Positions 43,930 to 50,622 of a DNA stretch of 64,000 nucleotides are shown here, one piece after another (the first letter of the stretch is position 1; each line of letters starts with the position of its first letter). Both the position numbers and the translations under genes were made by a program. Origin of the DNA: CAWBFD01 sp963788115 (GTDB taxonomy: Bacteria; Actinomycetota; Thermoleophilia; Solirubrobacterales; 70-9); the NCBI GenBank assembly GCA_963788115.1, contig CAWBFD010000003.1:124001-188000 (forward strand). The letters run 5' to 3'. The notes beneath the pieces were generated by a model. The model saw only the letters and a program-made list of their open reading frames with translations. It did no database searches and was not told the DNA's origin.

Positions 43930-43980
43930 ATGTCGCAGAAGAACGCCGAAGTGGGGCGCTCGGTACCTGCTCTCAGGTAA
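43930..43980 (+). pseudogene. SnoaL-like gene start remnant
   Basis: GGGCGATGTCGCAG followed by 'MSQKNAEVGRSVPALR' then a stop. It resembles the leader and first codons of the MSQENVE genes at 32 kb. The remainder of 43647-44084 holds only the inverted repeat and promoter below. Confidence 0.35.
43964..43979. repeat. Inverted repeat TACCTG-CTCT-CAGGTA, copy 2
   Basis: Identical to 35835-35850. It lies immediately upstream of a possible stress-sigma promoter of the secreted cupin gene. Confidence 0.45.
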
Positions 43981-43983
43981 ATC

Positions 43984-44010
43984 GTTTGGCGATTCCTTCT
44001 CCGCGGGTTA
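43984..44010 (+). promoter_or_regulatory. SigF/SigB-like promoter candidate
   Basis: GTTT, 17 bases, GGGTTA upstream of the cupin gene at 44085. It is a weaker match than 36706-36729 because of the spacing and last bases. Confidence 0.35.
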
Positions 44011-44084
44011 GGGTGATGTGTTCAAGAGCGGTCGGGGGGCCGTTTCTATGACGGCGCCCTCCGATTGCGAGAGAGGAGCCGGAC

Positions 44085-44597
44085 ATGAACAGGAAGCTAG
44101 GAGCGGCGGCGGCGGCGACGCTGATTGCTGTCCTCCTGATCGGGGCAAACGTGCTGCCGTCGGCAGCGCAGGAGCCACCACCGCCCATCGCCACCGAGGT
44201 CTTGACGGGCCGCGCCGTGTTCACCGACGAGGTCGACCTCAAGGTCAAGACCAAGCTCGATGGCGAGCCGACCCGGGTCGTGAACGCCAAGGACCCCTCG
44301 CGCACCGTGACGGCGAGGTTCACCGTGCAGCCCGGAGCACAGTTTCCGTGGCATACCCACCGCGGGCCCGTGGTCGTGAACGTCGTCGAGGGTGAACTGG
44401 TGTACGTCGGCGCCGACGATTGCGTGGAGCGTGCATACCCAGCGGGGACCGCCTTCATGGATCTCGGTCACGGACACGTCCACAGTGCCTTCAATCCAAC
44501 TGCCGATGAGACTGTCTTGGTGGCGACATTCTTCGAAGCTCCTGCGGAGGGGCCGCTGTTGATCCCTGCGGAAACGCCTGCGGACTGCTCCATTTAG
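44085..44597 (+). CDS. Secreted cupin-domain protein
   Basis: 170 residues from ATG 44085 (AGAGAGGAG). Signal peptide 'AATLIAVLLIGANVLPSAAQ'. The cupin motif 1 is 'QFPWHTHRGPVVVNVVEGEL' (HxH plus Glu) and motif 2 'MDLGHGHVHSAFNPTADETV' (His). The metal site therefore looks intact. The exported domain may bind or process a small ligand; role unknown. Preceded by an inverted repeat and a possible SigF/SigB-type promoter. Confidence 0.75.
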   Translation: MNRKLGAAAAATLIAVLLIGANVLPSAAQEPPPPIATEVLTGRAVFTDEVDLKVKTKLDGEPTRVVNAKDPSRTVTARFTVQPGAQFPWHTHRGPVVVNVVEGELVYVGADDCVERAYPAGTAFMDLGHGHVHSAFNPTADETVLVATFFEAPAEGPLLIPAETPADCSI

Positions 44598-44999
44598 GTT
44601 GCTGCGCCCTGAACCGGGACAAGGTGGTCGGATCTAGGTCTTCACGGACGAAAACTCAAGGCCCCCCTCGAAGGCGCCGGTCTGCGGAGTAGCGGCTGAG
44701 GCATAGGGGCGGACGCGCTACTGACGGCAGCACGCGCTACTGAACGGGAGCTGTTCGGGACCTCTAGGAACTGCGCACCGCCGGACCGCTCAACGGTCGG
44801 CGGCCGACGCTCACGGCGCCGGATCCTGATCAGCGGGCTTGTCGACCCGCTCGGCAATCGGCGGGATTGTCCTACGGATTGGCGGAGAGGCTGCGCCCTG
44901 GGTGCGGTGCGGCGGGATGACCGCCGGCCCCCCGAGCCGCGCTGTTAATCGGCGTGCAGCGACATAGGAGCTGGTCGCTCATATCGATTGAGAGCGGTC
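44598..44999. other. About 400 bases without a supportable gene
   Basis: Only short shadow frames are seen, with a loose direct repeat CGCTACTGA (44718 and 44736 region). Nothing else can be supported. Confidence 0.3.
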
Positions 45000-45575
45000 T
45001 CAGGGTCGAAACTCATCGGTGTTGTGGCAGGTCCCCTGGAGCCCACCCACCGGCCCGGTCCAAGGCCACGCCTCCATCTCCCTCGCCGGTGCTCGACCTC
45101 TGAAGCTCCCCACCTGCTCGTGATCCACGTAGCCGAATAACGTCGTGGCGATCAGGCCCGGCACGAGCCCGCCGCCGCTGCCGGCGCCGGGTGCGCCCGC
45201 CCCCTCGAGGAGGGTGCGCCCTTCGCCTCGAGCGGCATCCGCTGCCCGAGCGAGCCGACGTCGATCGCTCCGGTCGTGAACGTCTGCGGCCGCGAGCCGG
45301 GGTCCTGCGATCTCCTTGTAGCCGAGCGCCTGGACGAACAGCGCGCCGGGATCGCTGGGCCGCCACGCGCCCTTGCCGCCGGCCTCCTCGATCGGGCCGT
45401 CACCGCCGAGCGCCTTGGTGAACGCCTCTCGCGAGCGCTCCCGCGAGCTGGCGTCGACGGCCTGCTCGATCTCGGCCTGCTCCTCCGCGGTCAGGTTGCG
45501 GCCCTCACGCTCGGCCTCGCGGTAGCGACGCCAGGCGTTGTCGATCCGCTTCTGGGTTGAACTGGAATAGGGCAT
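45000..45575 (-). pseudogene. HK97-type phage major capsid protein fragment, frameshifted
   Basis: From ATG 45575 a basic coiled start reads 'MPYSSSTQKRIDNAWRRYRE' then 'DPGALFVQALGYKEIAGP'. A second frame gives 'TFTTGAIDVGSLGQRMPLEA' and a third return gives 'TLLEGAGAPGAGSGGGLVP', the region before the capsid core of HK97-fold proteins. The core itself is absent. Two shifts and the truncation make this a dead phage gene. 45576-45906 holds no gene. Confidence 0.55.
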
Positions 45576-45846
45576 CGGCACGGCTCCTCTCGGAAGGAAT
45601 CGCACGACGCGCCTGGGTCAGCTTGCCGGGCTTGTCCCGGGGACTTGGCGGTAAGGGCTCCTCGTCGCCGGGATCCTCACTCGCGGTCCTCGATGGACGC
45701 GGCGGTCGGCTTCGGTTTTCGGTTTGTCGCCGCCCTTGCCCCTGCGGGATCCTCGAGCGGATGGGCGAAGTCTAGGCCGGGGCGCGGGTCGGCGTCTAGT
45801 GCACGCGGCGCGCGGCGCGCCGGCGCTCTGCCCAATAGGGCCCCCT

Positions 45847-45866
45847 TTAGCCCCCTGTGTAGCCCC
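45847..45866. repeat. 20-base direct repeat inside right element end
   Basis: TTAGCCCCCTGTGTAGCCCC, same as 6669-6688 and same orientation, 40 bases inside the tRNA-Pro 3' end. Confidence 0.55.
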
Positions 45867-45906
45867 ACGGCTCGGTGGAAATCGGCCTGTGCAGGGCTTT
45901 CGTATA

Positions 45907-45980
45907 TCGGGGCGACTGGATTTGAACCAGCGACCTTCCGGCCCCCAGCCGGATGCGCTACCAGACTGCGCCACGCCCCG
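45907..45980 (-). tRNA. tRNA-Pro(GGG)
   Basis: 74 bases without encoded CCA. Acceptor CGGGGCG/CGCCCCG with discriminator A, anticodon stem TCCGG/CCGGA with loop CTGGGGG (anticodon GGG), T arm GCTGG TTCAAAT CCAGT. Its 3' end is the attachment sequence of the island. Confidence 0.95.
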
Positions 45981-46012
45981 GCGCGTCAGCGAGTTTACGC
46001 CTGAGGAACTAG

Positions 46013-46084
46013 AGCGGGCGACCGGACTCGAACCGGTGATGGGAGCTTGGAAGGCTCCAGTGTTACCAGCTACACCACGCCCGC
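46013..46084 (-). tRNA. tRNA-Gly(TCC)
   Basis: 72 bases. Acceptor GCGGGCG/CGCCCGC, anticodon stem GGAGC/GCTCC with loop CTTCCAA (anticodon TCC), T arm CCGG TTCGAGT CCGG. It lies 32 bases from tRNA-Pro. Confidence 0.95.
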
Positions 46085-46161
46085 GTGGGATCGCTCGATT
46101 GTAGGTCTGTGCGGCGGCAGACCGCGGGCCGCGCGATGACAACGCCCGGCGGAGGGACGGT

Positions 46162-46743
46162 TCAACCGCGCCGCAGACCGAAGTCGATCGTGTAGGTCGC
46201 GCCGTAGCGCCGACTGTAGGCCGGCGTGCCCCGAACGAAGCCGACGCCCATGTCCCGGTAGGTGGAAGAGAGGATCGCCCGCCGGTGAGAAGGGCTGTGC
46301 ATCCAGGCCCGGACGACCTTGACCGGCTTGCCCTCGCTCTTGATGCCCCAGGCGATGTTCTCGGCGCACGCCCACTGACGGAGCCCCGACTCGAGGTAGT
46401 TCACCGACCACAGGCGGCCCACGAGGTCGGCCTCCCCGGCGCAGCGGTGACTGAAGCAGCCCTGCTTGCGCATTCGCTGGGTATGACGCTGGGCCGACCG
46501 GTGCAGGCGTCGGTCACGGTCCAACTCGCCGAGGCCGTGACGCTGGCGCTTGCGGTTGACCAGGCAGGCAACGGCCCGACGGGCCTGCTTCGTGGTCAAG
46601 CTCTTGGGCCGATCCTTCCCCCAGACCTTGCAGGCGCTTGCCGCGCTCGCCTCGCTCGTGAATGGGGAGGCCGCGGGCAGCAGCACAACCGCCGCCAGCG
46701 CCGCGAGCAGCGGCGCGAGCGCTCCACCCCAGCTCGGCCTCAT
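46162..46743 (-). CDS. Secreted CAP/SCP-domain protein, copy 1
   Basis: 193 residues from ATG 46743 (AAGGAGAAG). Signal peptide 'GALAPLLAALAAVVLLPAAS'. CAP motifs follow: 'RAVACLVNRKRQRHGLGELD', 'HTQRMRKQGCFSHRCAGEAD', 'ACAENIAWGIKSEGKPVKVV', 'WMHSPSHRRAILSSTYRDMG' (His and Glu of the cavity present). Extracellular; CAP proteins bind lipids or act on cell wall; role unknown. A relative follows at 46871. Confidence 0.85.
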   Translation of the reverse strand: MRPSWGGALAPLLAALAAVVLLPAASPFTSEASAASACKVWGKDRPKSLTTKQARRAVACLVNRKRQRHGLGELDRDRRLHRSAQRHTQRMRKQGCFSHRCAGEADLVGRLWSVNYLESGLRQWACAENIAWGIKSEGKPVKVVRAWMHSPSHRRAILSSTYRDMGVGFVRGTPAYSRRYGATYTIDFGLRRG

Positions 46744-46870
46744 CTCTTCTCCTTGGTCGACCCCGAGCCCGCGGTCGCACCGCAGCCCGGCCACAGGGGG
46801 TATTTACCCGCGGTCGGCCACTGGGAACCAGGGAACCGGGTACGCACGCACTGGTGCGTGAATCGGCGCT

Positions 46871-47434
46871 TCAGCCTCGCTTGAAGGCGACGACGACGGT
46901 GAACGTGGTCAGATCCGGATTCCCCTTGCAGCCGCCCACGGCCGGCGACCGCTCCCTGAGCCCGGCGCCCAGATCCTGGTAGGCGGCGTCGAGCAGGTTG
47001 CGCCGGTGGAAGCGGATATCCATCCACGCATCGACCATGCGCCTCGGCGTCCCCTTGCACCCGGTGCTCTCGGCGAACCGCCAGCGAGTCGCCCCGTTCA
47101 AATATCCGGTGCTGCGGATCCGCTGTCCCAGGCTTGGCTCCCCAGGACAGCGGTGGTCGAGGCAGTCCGTGCGCAGCATCGCGCGCGTGTGGCGCTCGGC
47201 CGCGTCGCCGAGCTTCGCGCTCTGGTCCAGCCGGCCCTTGTCGCGCTCGGCACGCCTGCGATTGATCAGGCAGAGCGTCGCGTCTCGGAGCTGGCCGATG
47301 GAAGCCTCGGCGTGCGTGTCGCCCGCGTGCGCGCAGGGCGCAGCGATCGCCCGCTCGGCCCCCGGGCTCGCCGCGAGCGCGGCGAGCGTCAAGAGCAGTG
47401 CGGCGCCCACGCCACTGAAGATGATCCCCACCAT
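46871..47434 (-). CDS. Secreted CAP/SCP-domain protein, copy 2
   Basis: 187 residues from ATG 47434. N-terminal signal 'ALLLTLAALAASPGAERAIA'. Conserved CAP elements: 'LCLINRRRAERDKGRLDQSA', 'HTRAMLRTDCLDHRCPGEPS', 'RWRFAESTGCKGTPRRMVDA' and 'RFHRRNLLDAAYQDLG'. The first cavity His and Glu are kept but the 'SPSHR' motif is changed to 'IRFHRR'. Paralog of 46162-46743 and transcribed first. Confidence 0.82.
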   Translation of the reverse strand: MVGIIFSGVGAALLLTLAALAASPGAERAIAAPCAHAGDTHAEASIGQLRDATLCLINRRRAERDKGRLDQSAKLGDAAERHTRAMLRTDCLDHRCPGEPSLGQRIRSTGYLNGATRWRFAESTGCKGTPRRMVDAWMDIRFHRRNLLDAAYQDLGAGLRERSPAVGGCKGNPDLTTFTVVVAFKRG

Positions 47435-47478
47435 CCGCCCAGAGGTTAGCCGCCTGGGTTACGTGCACGGCTAACGAG

Positions 47479-47550
47479 CGGGGCAGCCAGGACTCGAACC
47501 TGGAATCGCCGGTTTTGGAGACCGGTGCCTTGCCATTTGGCCACTGCCCC
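47479..47550 (-). tRNA. tRNA-Trp(CCA)
   Basis: 72 bases. Acceptor GGGGCAG/CTGCCCC with discriminator G, anticodon loop CTCCAAA (anticodon CCA), T arm CCAGG TTCGAGT CCTGG. Confidence 0.94.
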
Positions 47551-47609
47551 CAGGCGCGACCATCGTAGCGACGGTCTCAAACGCCAGGCGCCAGCGCGAA
47601 GACGAGGAG

Positions 47610-47695
47610 TGCGGACGAGAGGACTCGAACCTCCACGGGCCGTAAAGCCCACCAGGACCTAAACCTGGCGCGTATCCCAGTTCCGCCACGTCCGC
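47610..47695 (-). tRNA. tRNA-Leu(TAG)
   Basis: 86 bases with a long variable arm. Acceptor GCGGACG/CGTCCGC, anticodon stem CCAGG/CCTGG with loop TTTAGGT (anticodon TAG), discriminator A. Confidence 0.94.
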
Positions 47696-47765
47696 CGGCG
47701 AACGGTTGATCACTCACGGCTTCGTCGCCGCCGCGCGCAACCCTGGAAAGTCTAGACTTGCGCCC

Positions 47766-48287
47766 GTGGAGGCGGTGAGCGCCCGTCCGGGGTACGAGTT
47801 GTGGCGCCCGAACCGGGAGAAGGTCGAGTCGAAGACGACCAAGGTCTTGGTCGCGCTCGTGCTGCTCGTCTCCGCTGCCCTGGTGATCATCGTCACCCTC
47901 GGCGGTTGGGAGCGCCTGCAGGGGGCGAGCGTCGCGGTGATGTCGATGATCTACGCGGGCGTCTACATCGTGTTCGCGGTTCTCGTGCTGCGCTGGAGCC
48001 GGGGGATCCTGCCGGTCGCGGCAGCGCTGGCGATCATCCTCGCGATCTTCGCTGCCCTCGCCGCCCCCGAATGGTTCGCGCGGTCCAAGGATGGGCTCGA
48101 CGCGCCGGCGTTGCCCGATGACCTGCTCGGCGTGCTGACGCTGGTACTCGTTCCCGTGCAGCTCGTCCTGATCGTGGTCGCGATGATCGGCTTCAACCAG
48201 GACTGGCACGTCGAGGAGGAGCGTCCCACCGGCGGCGTGCCGCTGGCGGGTGAGGACCCCGGGTCGGCCTCACCCCAACCGGCGTAA
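47766..48287 (+). CDS. Membrane protein of unknown function, four helices
   Basis: 173 residues from GTG 47766, eight bases after a -10-like TAGACT, so probably leaderless. Helices: 'VLVALVLLVSAALVIIVTLG', 'MSMIYAGVYIVFAVLVL', 'LPVAAALAIILAIFAALAAP' and 'LGVLTLVLVPVQLVLIVVAM'. N- and C-termini are hydrophilic. No family is recognised with certainty. Lies between tRNA-Leu and the SRAP gene. Confidence 0.65.
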   Translation: MEAVSARPGYELWRPNREKVESKTTKVLVALVLLVSAALVIIVTLGGWERLQGASVAVMSMIYAGVYIVFAVLVLRWSRGILPVAAALAIILAIFAALAAPEWFARSKDGLDAPALPDDLLGVLTLVLVPVQLVLIVVAMIGFNQDWHVEEERPTGGVPLAGEDPGSASPQPA

Positions 48288-48311
48288 GCGATCCAGGCGA
48301 CGAGCGCCGGA

Positions 48312-49001
48312 TCAGAGCAGGCTCTGCTGCTGCTCGCGGGGCTCGGTCAGGTGAGGGCCGTCGTCGCGGACGTCGTTGACGAAGTCGCCGACCTCACGGG
48401 CGACGAGCAACCCGTCGGGCGTCGGGGCGAGCAGCTTGCGCAGGTCATCGGGCTCCGCCTTGGGGTCGAGCCAGGGGGACTCGAGCTCGGGTTGGAGGAC
48501 GACCGGCATCCGGTCGTGAATCGGCCGGATCAGCTCATTCGGCTCGCAGGTGACGATCGTGCAGCTGTAGAGAACGCCGTCGCCCTTCCGCTCCGGGAGA
48601 GCCGCCCAGAGGCCGGCGAACGCGAACAGCTCGCCGTCGGCGCGATTGACCCACACCGGCCGCTTGCCGTGCTCGTCCTCGCGCCACTCATAGAAGCCGT
48701 CGGCCGGAATCAGACAGCGCCGCTCGTGGAAGGACTCGGTGAACGCGGGCTGGCGCTCGAGCGATTCCGCCCGGGCGTTGATCAGCGGACGGCCCTTCTC
48801 GGCCCAGCGACCGGGGACGAGGCCCCAGCGCAGCGTGCCGAGGTCGCGCCGGCCGTCATCGAGGCGACGGACCGCCAGCACCGGATCGGTGGGGGCGATG
48901 TTGTATCGCGGCTCCTCCTCCAGCTCGGCGGACTCGGAGATGTCGAACCGTGCCCGCAGCTTCGCGGGGTCGGGATCGGTGAGGCTGTAGCGGCCGCACA
49001 T
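48312..49001 (-). CDS. SRAP/HMCES-family protein (YedK-like)
   Basis: 229 residues from ATG 49001. The start 'MCGRYSLTDP' exposes Cys2 after Met removal, which in this family forms a covalent DNA-protein crosslink with abasic sites in single-stranded DNA. Other active residues are 'LINARAESLE' (Asn), 'LIPADGFYEWRE' (Glu) and 'PIHDRMPVVL' (His). It guards abasic sites during replication. Length and motifs are typical. Monocistronic. Confidence 0.93.
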   Translation of the reverse strand: MCGRYSLTDPDPAKLRARFDISESAELEEEPRYNIAPTDPVLAVRRLDDGRRDLGTLRWGLVPGRWAEKGRPLINARAESLERQPAFTESFHERRCLIPADGFYEWREDEHGKRPVWVNRADGELFAFAGLWAALPERKGDGVLYSCTIVTCEPNELIRPIHDRMPVVLQPELESPWLDPKAEPDDLRKLLAPTPDGLLVAREVGDFVNDVRDDGPHLTEPREQQQSLL

Positions 49002-49091
49002 CGTCCAATCGAGGCTAGCGGTGGTCGCGGCGGGGAGGTCGCAGTGTCGATGACGATCCGGGCCGGGCGAAGCGTCAAAATGGAGAGAGTC

Positions 49092-49174
49092 GCGGCGGTG
49101 GCGAAACGGCATACGCGCGGCCCTCAAAAGGCCGTGTCCTTCGGGACATGTGGGTTCGAATCCCACCCGCCGCA
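49092..49174 (+). tRNA. tRNA-Leu(CAA)
   Basis: 83 bases with a long variable arm. Acceptor GCGGCGG/CCGCCGC, anticodon stem GGCC with loop CTCAAAA (anticodon CAA), T arm GTGGG TTCGAAT CCCAC, discriminator A. Confidence 0.95.
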
Positions 49175-49361
49175 TAGAGGACCCGTGAGCTGCACCCGGC
49201 CGCTCCCGGCGCAGCCGCGGGCTCGTGGCGCTTTATGCGCCTATATGACCCCATAAGGCGCCATGAAGGCAGCCGGCCGGGTTCGCGCGCCGTGGTCGCC
49301 GGGGCCGAGACTCTGGCTGAGCGGCCGCCGACTCGCGCCCGGCCGCGATAATCCCGTCCCC

Positions 49362-50615
49362 GTGGACGTCGCCGGGCGCATGGAGGTGATCCGCGAGCTC
49401 TGCTCGTTCGAGGGGCGGCTCGCCGGGACCGACGCAGAGCGGCGCGCGGCGAGCTGGCTCGCCGCGCGCCTGCGCGCTCGCAACCGCCGCGCCGACGTCC
49501 AGCCGACGTATGTCCATCCTCAGTACGGACTGGTCCACGCGCTCCATTGCGCGGTCGGTTTCGCCGGCAGCCTCGTCGCAGTCGCACTCCCGCCGCTCGG
49601 CTTCGCCCTGGTCCTGCTCGCCGCGATCTCGATGTACCTGGACCTCAACTACCGCCTCTATCTCGCCCGCCTGCTGTTCTTCCGCCGCGCCTCCCAGAAC
49701 GTGGTCTCGGTCGGCCGGCGACCGCAGGCGCCGGCCCGGGTGATCCTGTGCGCCCACTACGACGCCGCTCGGACGGGCGCCGTCTTCGCTCCGTGGGTAG
49801 CCGCAAGGAGCGCTCGGCTCGCCGCCCGTCTGTCGGTCCCCATCGGCCCCTTCCGGGTTCTTTTCTGGGCGCTCGTCCTCCTCCTGCCGATCCTCGGCGC
49901 GCGTATGGCGGGGCTCGACTCGGCATTGATCTCGGCGCTCCAGGTCCCCCCCACGCTCGTCCTCCTGCTCGGCGCCTTCGCGCTCGTCGACATCGAGCTC
50001 TCCGCCGTCGTCCCGGGCGCCAACGACAACGCCTCCGGCGTCGCCACCGTCCTGTCCCTCGCCGAAGAGCTCGATGCCGACCCTCCCCCCCACCTCGACG
50101 TCTGGGTCCTGTTCACCGGTGCCGAAGAGTGTCTCCAGGAGGGCATGCGGGCGTTCGTGCTCACGCACCGCGGTGAGCTTGACCCCGAGACCACCTATTT
50201 CGTCTGCCTCGACACCGTCGGTCACGGCCGGCCCCGGTTCGAGGCCGCCGCCGGCTGGGTCGTCAGCTACTCGCTGGACGCTCGCCTGAACGAGCTCTGC
50301 GAGGCGATCGCCGCCGCCGACGTCGAGGGCGAACGACGCTACGGGGCGGCCACGCTGCGCCACGGGCTCGCGGGCGACTCCTTGCCGCCGCGCCTCCGCG
50401 GCTATCGCTCGATCGGGATCACCTCACTCGGCGACGACGGCTACGTGCCCGGGCGTCACACGACATCCGACACCCCCGAGCGCGTCGACCCCGCGGCGCT
50501 CGAGCGGGCGCACGGGTTCACGCTCGAGCTGATCCGGCAGCTCGATCGCGACGTCGGGCGACGAGCGAGCGTCGACCGGCCGTCGGCGCCGTCACCCAAG
50601 GCACCGGTGATATAA
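49362..50615 (+). CDS. M28 family zinc peptidase with membrane segments
   Basis: 417 residues from GTG 49362, preceded by GATAAT nine bases upstream (leaderless start); ATG 49263 would add 33 residues of Arg-rich sequence. Zinc ligands: 'ILCAHYDAARTG', 'GANDNASGVATVLSLAEELD', 'VLFTGAEECLQEGMRAFVLT' (EE), 'FVCLDTVGHG' and 'VPGRHTTSD'. Two to three hydrophobic stretches between the first two motifs ('FRVLFWALVLLLPILG') suggest membrane insertion. It probably acts as an aminopeptidase; substrate unknown. Confidence 0.85.
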   Translation: MDVAGRMEVIRELCSFEGRLAGTDAERRAASWLAARLRARNRRADVQPTYVHPQYGLVHALHCAVGFAGSLVAVALPPLGFALVLLAAISMYLDLNYRLYLARLLFFRRASQNVVSVGRRPQAPARVILCAHYDAARTGAVFAPWVAARSARLAARLSVPIGPFRVLFWALVLLLPILGARMAGLDSALISALQVPPTLVLLLGAFALVDIELSAVVPGANDNASGVATVLSLAEELDADPPPHLDVWVLFTGAEECLQEGMRAFVLTHRGELDPETTYFVCLDTVGHGRPRFEAAAGWVVSYSLDARLNELCEAIAAADVEGERRYGAATLRHGLAGDSLPPRLRGYRSIGITSLGDDGYVPGRHTTSDTPERVDPAALERAHGFTLELIRQLDRDVGRRASVDRPSAPSPKAPVI

Positions 50616-50622
50616 GCGCCGG

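Larger units (their letters stand above)
6575..45930. mobile_element. Putative integrative element / genomic island at tRNA-Pro(GGG)
   Basis: The interval is bounded by direct repeats of the tRNA-Pro 3' end, with the intact tRNA on the right. Integration genes (recombinase, HTH/excisionase-like gene and small overlapping genes) sit at the left end. A 20-base sequence occurs just inside both ends. The cargo includes transporters, oxidoreductases, secreted proteins, an HNH nuclease remnant and an HK97-capsid remnant. Many cargo genes are broken. The recombinase itself appears frameshifted, so the element is probably no longer mobile by itself. The outer limits are seen; the single-event origin is inference. 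Confidence 0.65.

Noticed and set aside
628..45575. All frameshifts as plain sequencing error
   Set aside because: They occur only in the accessory half together with internal deletions and stubs; a uniform error rate would also hit the 46-64 kb genes. It cannot be excluded for single cases.
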